DNA from: Thermus hydrothermalis
GTDB taxonomy: Bacteria; Deinococcota; Deinococci; Deinococcales; Thermaceae
Assembly: GCF_022760925.1 (NCBI RefSeq)
Contig: NZ_JAKTNT010000002.1
Coordinates: 1 to 64,000, forward strand
Reading direction: 5' to 3'
Length of the DNA stretch: 64,000 nucleotides
Notes under the pieces: generated by a model
Databases searched by the model: none
What the model saw: the letters and a program-made list of their open reading frames with translations, nothing else
What the model was told of the DNA's origin: nothing
Shown: in pieces, positions 42,051-51,433 of the stretch
How positions within the stretch are numbered: the stretch's first letter is position 1
How the letters are laid out: each line of letters begins with the position of its first letter
Translations under genes and position numbers: made by a program

Positions 42051-43028
42051 CTACTTCAAGACCCCAAGCTCGCGGAAGTAGCGCAAGGCCCCCTCGTGGT
42101 AGGGGATGGTGCCCCCCACGAAGCGCACGGCGTTTTCCGGGGAGGTGTCCTTGGCGGCGGCCACCGCCTGCCGCAGGGCGGGAAGGTTTTCAAAGGTGGC
42201 CTTGGTGAGGGCGTAGGCCGCCTCGGCGGGGAGGCTTTCCGGGCAGACGAAGAGGTTCCAGAAGGTGAGGGTGGGGGTGTCGGCGCGGGTGCCGTAGACG
42301 CTCTTGGGGATGACCCCGGGGCCAGCCAGGCCGGGGAAGCGGCGGGTGAAGGTCTGGACCACGGTGCTCTTGGGGTCTAGGGGCACCAGGTAAATCCTTT
42401 GCCCCTTGCGGGCGAGGGCGGCCGCTAGCTCGGTGATGGCCCCTGTGGGCAAGCCCCCCGACCAGAAGAAGGCGTCAATGTTGCCCTCCGCCAGGGCGTT
42501 GGCGCTTTCCTGGGCCCCCAGGCGCTCCTGCTTGGCGAAGTCCTTGGGGCTAAGCCCCGCCGCCTGCAGGACCAAAAGGGCCTCCACCTCCGTGCCCGAG
42601 CCCGGGGCCCCCGTGGAAACCCGCTTGCCCTTGAGGTCCTGCACCACCCGGATCCCGGCCCCTTCCCGGGTGACGAGGTGGAGGTAGTTGGGGTACATGG
42701 CGAAGAGGATGCGGGCGCTCTTGGCAGGCCGCTCCCGGAAGCGTTCGTGCTGGCCGGTGTAGGCCAGGTAGGCGGAGTCGGGGAGGACGGTGCCGCAGTA
42801 GTAGGTGCCCCCGCCGGTGCGGGTTTCCAGGAGGAGGAGGTTATCTATGGAGGCGGCGGTCTGGATGGCCTGGGCCTCGGCCACGCCCGCCTTGTTCCAG
42901 ATCTCCGCCAGGGTGGTGCCGTAGTAGAAGTAAACCCCGCCCACCCCGCCCGTGGCGATGACCACGCGGGGTTTCTGGGCTGCGGCCCAACCCAAGAGGG
43001 CTACCAGGACCAGTAGGACGCTTCTCAT
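42051..43028 (-). CDS. TAXI family TRAP transporter solute-binding protein (copy 1)
   Basis: A 325-residue periplasmic binding protein with a signal peptide (about 1-18). TAXI-family text includes IATGGVGGVYFYYGTTLAEIWNK, DLKGKRVSTGAPGSGTEVEALL, NIDAFFWSGGLP and VCPESLPAEAAYALTK (in parts). It lies downstream of the permease gene and is a clear paralogue of the second TAXI protein at 45237-46220. Glutamate or other C4/C5 acids are typical ligands for some members, but the ligand here is unknown. GGAGG precedes the ATG. Confidence 0.93.
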   Translation of the reverse strand: MRSVLLVLVALLGWAAAQKPRVVIATGGVGGVYFYYGTTLAEIWNKAGVAEAQAIQTAASIDNLLLLETRTGGGTYYCGTVLPDSAYLAYTGQHERFRERPAKSARILFAMYPNYLHLVTREGAGIRVVQDLKGKRVSTGAPGSGTEVEALLVLQAAGLSPKDFAKQERLGAQESANALAEGNIDAFFWSGGLPTGAITELAAALARKGQRIYLVPLDPKSTVVQTFTRRFPGLAGPGVIPKSVYGTRADTPTLTFWNLFVCPESLPAEAAYALTKATFENLPALRQAVAAAKDTSPENAVRFVGGTIPYHEGALRYFRELGVLK

Positions 43029-43078
43029 GGCTTTACCTCCTTTTCCAGGGCTACGCTACGCCCTTCGCCATGGCTTCG

Positions 43079-45175
43079 TCAAGCCCTGGGCTTCCAGAAG
43101 AAGAGGAGGCCCAGAAGGAAGGCGAGGAGGTTGAGGAGCGTGTGGGGCACGAAGAGGAGGACGGCCAGGATGCCTAGGGCCCAGGCCTCCCAGCGCTTGA
43201 GGACCCTTCGGGTGTAGCCGGCCCCGGAGGCGGAGAGGTAGACGATGCCCGCAGCCACGGCCAGGAAGCGCTCCAGGATCATGGGCCAAGCCTCGCCGGG
43301 CGGGGAGTTTTCCAGGACGGGAACGATGAGGAGGGCGGTGCCCGAGTAGGAGAGGAGGAAGAAGAAGCCCACCAGGTACTTGGAAAGGGCCACCCGGGCG
43401 GCGTAGACCCCCGTCTGCAGGGGGTTGGTGCCGAAGACGCTGCTGGCGGCATAGGCGGAGAGGGCCACGGGCGGGGTCACGTCCGCCAGGACGGCGTAAT
43501 AGAAGAGGAACATGTGGGTGGCGAGGAGGGCGGCGGAGTCGGGGATGCCGTTCTCCTTGGCCAGGGCGATGATGGCGGGGGCGGTGAGGGCGGAGGTGAG
43601 GACGTAGGTGGCGGTGGGGGGCACCCCCATGCCCAGGACCAGGCTAAAGAGGGCGGTGATGAGGGTGGCGAGGAGGAGGCTTTCCCCGGAGACCTGTTGC
43701 AGGAGCTGGCTGAACTTGGAGGGCAGGCCGGAGATCACCATCATGGCGAAGATGAGGTTGGCGGCGGTCACGGCGGTGCCGATGGGGAGGAGGGTGCGGA
43801 AGCCCTCGGCGAGGCCCTGGAAGATGGGGGCGATGCCTTTGGGCCTCAGGGTGGGGTCCAGGTAGGCGATGAGGACGAAGAGGACCAGGGCCAGGCTGGC
43901 GGCGGTGCGCACCTCGTAGCCCAGGTAGAGCATGGCGACGATGAGGAGGATGGGGAGGAAGAGGGTGGCGTAGCGCAGGGCGTAGGCCCGGCGGCCCATG
44001 CCGAGCTCGGCCCCCACCGGGGATAGCCCTGCCCTGCGGGAGTAGAACTCGTTGAAGGCCAAAACGGCGGTGAGGTAGAGGAGGGCAGGCCCCAGGGCCA
44101 TGACGATGACCTTGATGTAGGGGATCTCTAGGATCTCCACCATGATGAAGGCGATGGAGCCCATGACCGGGGGGGTGATGAGGGCGATGGTGCCGGCGGT
44201 GGCCACGAGGCCGGCGGCGGTGAGGGTGTGGTACCCCGCCTTCTCGTAGAGAGGCTTGGTGAGGGCGGCTACGAACTGGGTGTCCGCGGCCCCTGAGCCG
44301 GAGAACATCCCCATGAAGACGCTGGCCAGCCCCGTGACCCGCCCCGGGGTGGCGGGGTGCTTGCCCACCAGGGCCAGGGCCAGGTTGGCCACCACCCTCC
44401 CCAGGCCCAAGGCGCCGATCATGCCGGAAAGCAGGGTGAAGTAGACCAGGTACTTGGCGGATACCCCGGTGATGAGGCCGTAGATGCCCGCCTCCGTCTC
44501 GTTGAAGGTTTTGCCCAGGAGGAGGTCAATCCCCTGCTTGGTGCCTTTAAAAGCTCCCGGGAAGAGGTCGGCGTGGAGGTTGTAGCTGAAGAAGAAGAGG
44601 ACGAGAACCGGCATCACCGGGCCCAGGAGGCGGTAGACCAGGCCCAGGACCAGCATGATGAGGCCGAAGGACATGGCCATGTCCCAGGGGGCGGGGAGGA
44701 CGGCCCGGTAGACGAGCTCTTCAAAGTAGCGCAGTTGGTAGAGGGTGGGGAAGAGGGCGAGGAGGACGGCGAGGAGGTCGGCGGGGCGCTTGAGGGAAGG
44801 GAGGAGGGCGGGAAGGGCGGCTACCGCCCAGTAGAGGACGCCCACCGCCTTGGCCTCCCGGGGAAGGTCCACGCCTGGGATGCCCGGGAAGAGGAAGTGG
44901 TAGAGGGGGATGAGGGTGAAGAGGAAGTAGACCCAGGCGCCCAGGGTGCGCTTCCGGGGAAGATAGAAGGAAACGAGGTAGCCGCCTACGAGGAGGAAGA
45001 GGACGTGGGTGCTCCTTTGGAGCTGGACGATGTCCAGGATGGGGATTTCCGCTCTGGCCAAGGGGGTAAAGGGGTGGAGGACGAGGTAGAGGCTATAGAG
45101 GGCCCCCAGGACCAGGATCCAGTTCGTGAGGCGGGCTAAGGGGGTTTGAGGGGTTTTGGGATGTTCTAGCTCCAT
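43079..45175 (-). CDS. TRAP transporter permease, fused 4TM/12TM subunits (TAXI type)
   Basis: A 698-residue membrane protein joining the small DctQ-like and large DctM-like subunits. Seven or eight hydrophobic segments lie in the first about 250 residues, then the DctM core from about 255 with GLGRVVANLALALVGKHPATPGRVTGLASVFMG and MFSGSGAADTQFVAALTKPL (in parts), PPVMGSIAFIM and GMGVPPTATYVLTSALTAPAI. It imports organic acids using an ion gradient. It lies between two TAXI binding-protein genes. Confidence 0.94.
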   Translation of the reverse strand: MELEHPKTPQTPLARLTNWILVLGALYSLYLVLHPFTPLARAEIPILDIVQLQRSTHVLFLLVGGYLVSFYLPRKRTLGAWVYFLFTLIPLYHFLFPGIPGVDLPREAKAVGVLYWAVAALPALLPSLKRPADLLAVLLALFPTLYQLRYFEELVYRAVLPAPWDMAMSFGLIMLVLGLVYRLLGPVMPVLVLFFFSYNLHADLFPGAFKGTKQGIDLLLGKTFNETEAGIYGLITGVSAKYLVYFTLLSGMIGALGLGRVVANLALALVGKHPATPGRVTGLASVFMGMFSGSGAADTQFVAALTKPLYEKAGYHTLTAAGLVATAGTIALITPPVMGSIAFIMVEILEIPYIKVIVMALGPALLYLTAVLAFNEFYSRRAGLSPVGAELGMGRRAYALRYATLFLPILLIVAMLYLGYEVRTAASLALVLFVLIAYLDPTLRPKGIAPIFQGLAEGFRTLLPIGTAVTAANLIFAMMVISGLPSKFSQLLQQVSGESLLLATLITALFSLVLGMGVPPTATYVLTSALTAPAIIALAKENGIPDSAALLATHMFLFYYAVLADVTPPVALSAYAASSVFGTNPLQTGVYAARVALSKYLVGFFFLLSYSGTALLIVPVLENSPPGEAWPMILERFLAVAAGIVYLSASGAGYTRRVLKRWEAWALGILAVLLFVPHTLLNLLAFLLGLLFFWKPRA

Positions 45176-45192
45176 GGCTTAGCCTCCAAAAG

Positions 45193-45226
45193 GCCCGGGG
45201 CCTGGGAAGTCCCAGGACACCCGGGC
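45193..45226. other. intercistronic stem-loop between TAXI binding protein and permease genes
   Basis: GCCCGGG (45193-45199) pairs with CCCGGGC (45220-45226) and, inside, CCTGGG (45201-45206) pairs with CCCAGG (45211-45216) around AAGT. The stem-loop sits 11 bases past the binding-protein stop codon with no U tract. Confidence 0.7.
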
Positions 45227-45236
45227 GCAAGAAGGG

Positions 45237-46220
45237 TTACTTGACGAGGCCCTTTTCTTTCAGGTACCGCTCGGCCCCAGGGTGGAAGGGGATGGGGAGC
45301 TTGCCGTAGAGCTTGGCGGTGGCCTCGAGGCTCGTGTCCTTGGCGGCGGCCACGGCGGTGCGCAGGGTGTCCAGGTTCTCAAACACCGCCTTCATGATGC
45401 CGTAGGCCGCCTCGGCGGGGAGGCTATCCGGGCAGACCACGATGTTGCCCGTGGCCAGGCCCGGCACGTCCGTGCGGGTGTTGTAGACGCTCTTGGGCAC
45501 CCGGTAGGGGTCCACCAGGCCCGGGAAGCGCTTCATGACCACCTGGGCCGTGGTGCTCTTGGGGTCAATGGGCACCAGGTAGACGCGGTCCCCCTTGCGG
45601 GCCAGGGTCTGGGAAAGCTCCACGATGGAGCTCGTGGGCACGCCCCCTACCCAGAAGAAGGCGTCCAGGGTGCCCTCCGCCAGGGCCTTGGCCCCCTCGG
45701 CCACGGGGAGGCGCTCCCGCTTGGCGAAGGTTTCCGGCTTCACCCCTGCTCCCTGGAGGACCAGGAGGGCCAGGTTCTCCGTGCTGGAGCCGGGCTGGCC
45801 TGTGGAAACGCGCTTGCCCTTCAGGTCCTGCACCACCTTGATGCCGGTCTTCTCGCTGGTCACCAGGTGGATGAAGGAGGGGTACATGTAGAAGAGGACC
45901 CGTTGGCTCTTGGCTGGGCGGTCCTTGAAGCGGGGCTCCTCGCCGGTGTAGGCCACGTAGGCGGAGTCCGTGGTGGTGAGGGCGCAGTAATAGGTGCCCC
46001 CGCCCGTGCGGTCGCGGAGGAGCTGCAGGTTATCGTAAGAGCCTCCCGTCTGTACCGGCTGGGCCTCCACCACCCCGGCCTTGTTCAGGATGTCGGCCAA
46101 GGCGGTGCCGTAGTAGAAGAAGACCCCGCCCGTGCTTCCCGTGCCGATGGCCACGCGGGGCTTCTGGGCAAGGCCCAAACCCAGGACCAACAAACCGATA
46201 AGGACCATCGCTCGCTTCAT
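45237..46220 (-). CDS. TAXI family TRAP transporter solute-binding protein (copy 2)
   Basis: A 327-residue binding protein with signal peptide MKRAMVLIGLLVLGLGLAQ (about 1-19). It shares long blocks with copy 1: RVAIGTGSTGGVFFYYGTAL, RTGGGTYYC, DLKGKRVSTGQPGSSTE, LDAFFWVGGVP and CPDSLPAEAAYGIMKAVFEN. It is first in the TAXI operon, directly upstream of the permease, so it is probably the main partner. GGAGGTGCCC precedes the ATG at 46220; a start five codons earlier is rejected. Confidence 0.93.
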   Translation of the reverse strand: MKRAMVLIGLLVLGLGLAQKPRVAIGTGSTGGVFFYYGTALADILNKAGVVEAQPVQTGGSYDNLQLLRDRTGGGTYYCALTTTDSAYVAYTGEEPRFKDRPAKSQRVLFYMYPSFIHLVTSEKTGIKVVQDLKGKRVSTGQPGSSTENLALLVLQGAGVKPETFAKRERLPVAEGAKALAEGTLDAFFWVGGVPTSSIVELSQTLARKGDRVYLVPIDPKSTTAQVVMKRFPGLVDPYRVPKSVYNTRTDVPGLATGNIVVCPDSLPAEAAYGIMKAVFENLDTLRTAVAAAKDTSLEATAKLYGKLPIPFHPGAERYLKEKGLVK

Positions 46221-46252
46221 GGGCACCTCCCGCATACTTTTGCGCCCATAAC

Positions 46253-47356
46253 CTACCCCACCCCCCTAGGCCTGTCAAGCCCGAGAAGCCGCACCTGGAA
46301 GGCCCTTAGGAGGTCGGTTTTGCTCAAGACCCCTACAAGTCTTTCCCTTTCCACCACGAGGGCCCGCACATACCCCCTCTCCGCCATGCGCTCCAGGGCG
46401 GCAAGGGCCTCCTCTTCCGGGGAGAGGAGGAGGGGCGGGTGCAGGTAGCGGGCCACGGGGGCCAGGGGGTCTGCGCCTTCTAGCCCTTCCAGGCCCACCA
46501 CCCCAAGCACCCTTTCCCCCTCCACCACGGGAAAGCCCGAAACCTTGTGGTGGAGGGCTAGGCGGAGGGCCTCGGCCACGGGGGTATCGGGGGAGAGGGC
46601 GATGGGGTCCGGGGTCATGAGGTCCCTCACCCTAAGCCCCTCCAGGGCCTGGGCCAGGAGGGTGGCCTCGGCCTCGGCCCGGGAGGCCATGTAGACGAAG
46701 AAGGCGATGAGGATGAGAAAGGGGTTGAAGGCCAGAAGGCCGAAAAGCCCCAGGGCCAAGGCCACCGCCTGGCTTAGGGCCGCCGCCTGCCGGGTGGCCT
46801 TGGCGTAGGGCTTCCTTAGGGCGAGGAGGGCGCGGTAGACCCGCCCCCCGTCCAGGGGAAGGGCGGGGAGGAGGTTGAAGAGGGCGAGCATCAGGTTCAC
46901 CAGGGCCAGGTAGTGGGTGAGAAAGCCCCAAGGGCCCGTGGGGGCTTTGACGAGGTGGAAGAAAAGCGCTAGGGCGAGGCTCACCGCAGGCCCTGCCAGG
47001 GCGATGGCGAGCTCCTTGCCGGGCTCTTTCGGGATCCTTTCCATCTGGGCCACCCCGCCCAAGAGCCAAAGGGTGATGCGCCGGGTTTCCACCCCGAAGC
47101 GCCGGGCGGTGAGGGCGTGGCCGAGCTCGTGCAGGAGGACCGAGAGGAAAAGCCCCAGGGCGGCGGAAAGCCCAAGGAGGAAAGGCCAAAGGCCCTCGAG
47201 GAGGCTTGGGTCCTGGGGTAGGCCGAAGAGCTCCAGGTAGAGGGGGAGGTTGCTCCCGATGAGGAAGGCCAAGAGGGGGAGGACGAGGAGAAAGGAAAGG
47301 TCCAGGTGAACGGGGATGCCGAAGAGGCGGAAGAGGAAAAGCCCGCGCCCGGCCAT
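46253..47356 (-). CDS. site-2 protease family membrane metalloprotease with CBS pair
   Basis: A 367-residue M50 protease. The zinc motif HELGH lies near residue 66 (VLLHELGHALTARRFG) and the third ligand region is LPLDGGRVYRALL near 165; six or so membrane helices flank them. The C-terminal 110 residues form two CBS motifs (VRDLMTPDPIALSPDTPVAEAL and the later LVGVLSKTDLL), suggesting adenine nucleotide control. TATACT five bases before the ATG indicates a leaderless mRNA. Its substrate is unknown. Confidence 0.92.
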   Translation of the reverse strand: MAGRGLFLFRLFGIPVHLDLSFLLVLPLLAFLIGSNLPLYLELFGLPQDPSLLEGLWPFLLGLSAALGLFLSVLLHELGHALTARRFGVETRRITLWLLGGVAQMERIPKEPGKELAIALAGPAVSLALALFFHLVKAPTGPWGFLTHYLALVNLMLALFNLLPALPLDGGRVYRALLALRKPYAKATRQAAALSQAVALALGLFGLLAFNPFLILIAFFVYMASRAEAEATLLAQALEGLRVRDLMTPDPIALSPDTPVAEALRLALHHKVSGFPVVEGERVLGVVGLEGLEGADPLAPVARYLHPPLLLSPEEEALAALERMAERGYVRALVVERERLVGVLSKTDLLRAFQVRLLGLDRPRGVG

Positions 47357-47394
47357 GCCTCAGTATAGGCCGGCGTCCTTTTCCCCCTTGGCAA

Positions 47395-47408
47395 TGACCG
47401 GTCAGTCA
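47395..47408. promoter_or_regulatory. TetR-type half-conserved operator upstream of the MFS gene
   Basis: TGACCGGTCAGTCA differs at one base from the tmrB operator TGACCGGTCGGTCA. It ends eight bases before the TAGGAT -10 box (47417-47422) of the MFS exporter, i.e. in the spacer/-35 area. Its left ten bases are a perfect palindrome. Confidence 0.55.
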
Positions 47409-47428
47409 GGATTGGGTAGGATGGAAGG

Positions 47429-48625
47429 GTGCTGGCCCTGGCCCTCCTGCAAGACCCCCGTTACCGCGCCTACTGGCTCGCCCTCTTCACCTCCCAGATG
47501 GGCACCTGGATGCAGTCCGCCGCCCAGGGGTGGCTTGTGCTCCTCCTCACGGGGAGCGCCGAGCGGCTTGGGCTCGTGGTGGCCCTGCAGTTCTTGCCCT
47601 CCCTCCTCTTTTCCCTGCCCGCCGGGGTCTTGGCCGACCGCTACCCCAAGCGGAACCTCCTCCTCCTAACCCAGGGGGGGATGATGCTTTTGGCCCTCCT
47701 CATGGCCCTCCTCATCCTCACGGGGGCGGTGCGCTATGGGCACGTGCTCCTCTTCGCCTTCCTCTATGGGGCCTTGAACGCCATGGACCTGCCCGTGCGC
47801 CAGAGCTTCACCGTGGAGCTGGCGGGGCGGGAGCGGTACCCGGGGGCCATCGCCCTAAACTCCTTCGGCTTCAACACAAGCCGCCTCCTGGGGCCTGCGC
47901 TATCCGGCGTGCTCATCGCCCTCTATGGGGTGGGGGTGGCCTACCTGGCCAACGCCCTCTCCTTCCTGCCCCTCCTCCTCGTCCTCCTGCGGGTGCCCCC
48001 GGGGCCCAGGGGGGAGGAGGGGGATGGGCGGTTCTTGAGGGAGGCCCTCGAGGGCATCCGCTTTGTCTTGGAGCATCCCCTGGTGCGGCGGGTGGTGGGG
48101 CTTGTCCTCTTCGCCAGCCTTCTCGGCATGAACTTCCAGACCCTGGTCCCCGCCTACGCCCGGCTCGTCCTGGGGCTTTCCGCCACCGGCTATGGCTTTC
48201 TCCTCTCCGCCGTGGGGTTTGGGGCCTTGGGGGCGGCCTTGGTCATGGCCTTCACGGGGCGGCCGAGGCCCATGCGCCTCCTCCTTGGGGTCTTCGCCCT
48301 GGCCTTGGCCCACCTGGGGCTTTTCCTTCCCCACCCCACCTGGGTCCCCCTATTCCTCGCCCTGGGAGGGTTTGGCATGATCTCCGTCCTCATCAACGCC
48401 AACACCCTGGTGCAGCTTTCCGTGCCCGACCGCCTAAGGGGCCGGGTCATGGCGGTGTACAGCCTGGTGATGCTGGGCACGGGGCCCTTGGGGGCCTACC
48501 TCACGGGCCTCCTCTTTGAGCTTCTGGGGGGGCGGGCGGCGGCCCTTCTTTTGGGAAGCGCCGTGCTCCTGGTGGGCCTCTACCAGCTTCGGGCTTGGCC
48601 TACGGGGTCCAGTCCTCCGGCCTAG
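47429..48625 (+). CDS. MFS exporter (EntS/DHA3-like)
   Basis: A 398-residue 12-helix major facilitator. The N-terminus [23 protein letters not shown], the A-like motif [15 protein letters not shown] near 60 and [25 protein letters not shown] near 115 (in parts) match the EntS-type exporter branch. It is a single gene with a GTG start six bases after TAGGAT, so leaderless. A near-copy of the tmrB operator lies just upstream. The substrate (drug, siderophore or metabolite) is unknown. The 3' end overlaps wecB by 26 bases. Confidence 0.9.
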   Translation: MLALALLQDPRYRAYWLALFTSQMGTWMQSAAQGWLVLLLTGSAERLGLVVALQFLPSLLFSLPAGVLADRYPKRNLLLLTQGGMMLLALLMALLILTGAVRYGHVLLFAFLYGALNAMDLPVRQSFTVELAGRERYPGAIALNSFGFNTSRLLGPALSGVLIALYGVGVAYLANALSFLPLLLVLLRVPPGPRGEEGDGRFLREALEGIRFVLEHPLVRRVVGLVLFASLLGMNFQTLVPAYARLVLGLSATGYGFLLSAVGFGALGAALVMAFTGRPRPMRLLLGVFALALAHLGLFLPHPTWVPLFLALGGFGMISVLINANTLVQLSVPDRLRGRVMAVYSLVMLGTGPLGAYLTGLLFELLGGRAAALLLGSAVLLVGLYQLRAWPTGSSPPA

Positions 48626-49718
48626 GGCCGAGGCCGAGCCGCCAGGCCACGCCCTGGGCCACCCTTTCCCCCGCCCGGCCATCCCCGTAGGGGTTTTTGG
48701 CCTTTCGCATCTCTGCAAGGGCCTCGGGGTCTTCCAGAAGCCCTGCCACCGCGCGGTAAACCCTTTCGGGGTCCGTGCCGGCCAGTTTGAGGATGCCCGC
48801 CTCGAGGCCTTCAGGCCTTTCCGTGACGTTCCTCAAGACCACCACCGGCACCCCTAAAGCCGCCCCCTCCTCCTGCAGGCCCCCTGAGTCCGTGACCAAG
48901 AGGAGGCTTTCCTTCATCAAAGCCGCCATGGGCCCATACTCCAGGGGGTCCAGGAGGACGAAGTTCTTCACGCCCTTGAGTACGGGGAAGACCGCCTCCC
49001 GCACCACGGGGTTCAGGTGCACGGGGTAGACGAAGGTGAGGTGGGGGAAGGCCTCCGCCACCCGCCTCAGGGCCCGGGCCAGCTCGGAAAGGATGGGCCA
49101 GTTCTCCCGGCGGTGCATGGTCACGGTGACGTAGGGCCCCGGGGGAAGCCCTTGGGGAAGCCTCCCTAGCCGGGCCGCCAAGAGGACGGCGTCCACCCCG
49201 GTTTGGCCCGTGACCAGAATGCCTTCCTCCCGCTTCCCCTCCCTCAGGAGGTTGGCCTTGGCCAGGGGCGTGGGGGCGAAGTCCAGGTCGGTGAGGACGT
49301 CCGTGAGGCGGCGGTTCGCCTCCTCGGGGAAGGGCTCTTTGAGGTTGCCGCTCCTTAGCCCTGCCTCCACGTGGCCCACGGGGATGCCTTCCAGAAAGGC
49401 GGCCCAGGCCACGGCGAAGGTGGTGAGGGTATCCCCGTGCACCAAGACGTAGTCCGCCCGCATTTCCTTTAGGGCCCTGGCCGCCTGGGGGAGGATCCGA
49501 GCCGCCAGGTCGGGGAGGGCCTGGCGCTCCTGCATCACGTCCAGGTTCCGGTCCTCTTGGATGCCGAAGAGGCTTAGGGCTTGCCGCAGTTGCTCCCGGT
49601 GCTGGCCCGTGAGGAGGACGAGGGGAGTGAGGTGGGGGAGGGCCTTGAGGGCCAGGTACACGGGGGCCATCTTGGTGGCCTCGGGCCGGGTACCGAAGGC
49701 GAGGACCACCCGCTTCAT
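48600..49718 (-). CDS. wecB: UDP-N-acetylglucosamine 2-epimerase, non-hydrolysing
   Basis: WecB interconverts UDP-GlcNAc and UDP-ManNAc for surface polysaccharides. The 372-residue protein has [36 protein letters not shown], and the C-terminal [20 protein letters not shown]. The ATG at 49718 overlaps the preceding stop as ATGA and has GGAGGG in front, so an earlier in-frame ATG at 49730 is rejected. It completes a upp-transferase-wecB operon. Confidence 0.95.
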   Translation of the reverse strand: MKRVVLAFGTRPEATKMAPVYLALKALPHLTPLVLLTGQHREQLRQALSLFGIQEDRNLDVMQERQALPDLAARILPQAARALKEMRADYVLVHGDTLTTFAVAWAAFLEGIPVGHVEAGLRSGNLKEPFPEEANRRLTDVLTDLDFAPTPLAKANLLREGKREEGILVTGQTGVDAVLLAARLGRLPQGLPPGPYVTVTMHRRENWPILSELARALRRVAEAFPHLTFVYPVHLNPVVREAVFPVLKGVKNFVLLDPLEYGPMAALMKESLLLVTDSGGLQEEGAALGVPVVVLRNVTERPEGLEAGILKLAGTDPERVYRAVAGLLEDPEALAEMRKAKNPYGDGRAGERVAQGVAWRLGLGPRPEDWTP

Positions 49719-50800
49719 TGTTCCCTCCATAGCGCCCGAAGCCGGCGGTAGGTGACCCAGGCAAGGCCGAGGAGGGTGGCGAGGAGGCTCGCCCCGATGG
49801 CTTCCCAGGGCATGTTGAGGTAGCGCATGGCCGCCAGGTTGAAAAGGAGGGCCACCCCCCAGAGGGCGAAGGCCACCCGCCTTTGGGAAAGCCCGCGGGC
49901 GAGGAGGTGGTGGTGGAGGTGGTCCTTGCCCGGGGTGGAGAGGGGGTTCTGCCCCCTCAGGAGCCTTCGCACCACCACCTGGGTGGTGTCCAGGATGGGG
50001 AGGAGGAGGAAAAGCGCAGGGGGAAGGAGGCCCAGGAAGGTGGTGAGCTTCAGGTTGCCCAGGAGGGCGGTGGCCGCCAGGGTGTAGCCCAGGAAGTAGG
50101 CCCCGGCGTCCCCCAGGATGATGCGGCTTGGGTGGAGGTTGTGCCGCAGGAAGCCTAAAGCGGCCCCGGCCAGGGCGGCGAGGACCAGGGTGCCCGCGGC
50201 CCAGAAGGGATACTGGGCGGAGACGAAGAGGAGGCTAACGGCGCTGATGTAGGCGATGCCCCCGGCGAGGCCGTCCAGACCGTCCATGAGGTTTAGGGCG
50301 TTGGTGATGCCCACCACCCAAAGCCAGGTGAGGAAAACCCCCAAGGCCGGGTCCAGGGGGGTGCCGAAGGCGGCCTCAAAGCGCACGCCCACGGCCATGA
50401 GGAGGAGGGCGGCCAGGGTTTGCACGAAGAGGCGGAAGAGGGGAGGGAGGCCGAACTGGTCGTCAATGAAGCCCACCAGGACAAGCCAGGCCCCGCCCAG
50501 GAGGATGGCGAGGACCTGGATCAGGACGCTTTCCACCAGGATGGGCCGGAGGAAGGCCGCCGCCACCAGGGCCAGCACCACCCCGGCGTAGACGGCAAGC
50601 CCCCCGGCGTTGGGCAAAGGCTCCCGGTTGAGGCGCCGCTCGTTGGGCTGGTCCGCCCAGCCCACCTTGAGGGCGAAGCGGCGCACGTGGGGCAGGAAGC
50701 GCCAGGTGAAGAAGAGGGCGAGGAGGAAGGCGAAGGCCACGGAAAGCCACCCCGTGCCCCCGGGGTCGGCCACGCCGATGCGCTTCAGGAGCTCGGTCAT
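49715..50800 (-). CDS. WecA/TagO-like undecaprenyl-phosphate N-acetylglucosaminyl 1-phosphate transferase
   Basis: A 361-residue, roughly ten-helix glycosyltransferase 4 family protein that loads a sugar phosphate on undecaprenyl phosphate. It has [60 protein letters not shown] and the cytoplasmic [13 protein letters not shown] loop; MraY-specific text is absent. It initiates lipid-linked glycan synthesis and shares ATGA with both upp and wecB, coupling it to UDP-sugar epimerisation. Confidence 0.93.
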   Translation of the reverse strand: MTELLKRIGVADPGGTGWLSVAFAFLLALFFTWRFLPHVRRFALKVGWADQPNERRLNREPLPNAGGLAVYAGVVLALVAAAFLRPILVESVLIQVLAILLGGAWLVLVGFIDDQFGLPPLFRLFVQTLAALLLMAVGVRFEAAFGTPLDPALGVFLTWLWVVGITNALNLMDGLDGLAGGIAYISAVSLLFVSAQYPFWAAGTLVLAALAGAALGFLRHNLHPSRIILGDAGAYFLGYTLAATALLGNLKLTTFLGLLPPALFLLLPILDTTQVVVRRLLRGQNPLSTPGKDHLHHHLLARGLSQRRVAFALWGVALLFNLAAMRYLNMPWEAIGASLLATLLGLAWVTYRRLRALWREQ

Positions 50801-51423
50801 TTGGTCCCGTAGATGCGGTCCCCGGCGTCCCCTAGGCCAGGGACGATGTAGCCGTGCTCGTTGAGCCTTTCGTCAATGGCCGCCACCACCACCTCGGTGT
50901 CGGGGTGGTCCTGGGCGATGCGCTCAAGCCCCTCGGGGGCGGCGATGAGGCACATGAGCTTGATGCCCTTGGCCCCCTTCTCCTTGAGGAGGGTGAGGGC
51001 GTGGCTGGCGCTACCCCCGGTGGCCAGCATGGGGTCTAAGAGGAAGACCCGGCGCTCGGCGATGTCCGGGGGAAGCTTGGCGTAGTACTGCACGGGCTTT
51101 AGGGACTCGGGGTCGCGGTAGAGCCCGATGTGCCCCACCCGGGCGTGGGGGACGAGCTTTAGGATGCCCTCCACCATGACAAGCCCCGCCCGGAGGATGG
51201 CCACCAGGGCGAGCTTTTTGCCGGAGAGCACCTTGACCCGGGCCGTGGCCACGGGGGTTTCCACGGTGGTTTCCGTAAGCTCCAGGTCCCGCATGGCCTC
51301 GTAGGCCATGAGGAGGGAAAGCTCCTCGGCGAGTTCCCGGAAGTCCTTGGGGCCCGTGCGCTTGTCCCTAAGGTGGGCCAGCTTGTGCTGGACCAGGGGA
51401 TGGTCCACTAGGGTGACCTTCAT
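50797..51423 (-). CDS. upp: uracil phosphoribosyltransferase
   Basis: Upp salvages uracil with PRPP to UMP. The 208-residue protein has [58 protein letters not shown] (PRPP loop) and the C-terminal [23 protein letters not shown] (51431-51436), seven bases before the ATG, overlaps the end of the upstream phosphotransferase gene, so upp probably has its own leaderless promoter. The following two genes use UDP-sugars. Confidence 0.96.
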   Translation of the reverse strand: MKVTLVDHPLVQHKLAHLRDKRTGPKDFRELAEELSLLMAYEAMRDLELTETTVETPVATARVKVLSGKKLALVAILRAGLVMVEGILKLVPHARVGHIGLYRDPESLKPVQYYAKLPPDIAERRVFLLDPMLATGGSASHALTLLKEKGAKGIKLMCLIAAPEGLERIAQDHPDTEVVVAAIDERLNEHGYIVPGLGDAGDRIYGTK

Positions 51424-51433
51424 CCGGAAAAGC

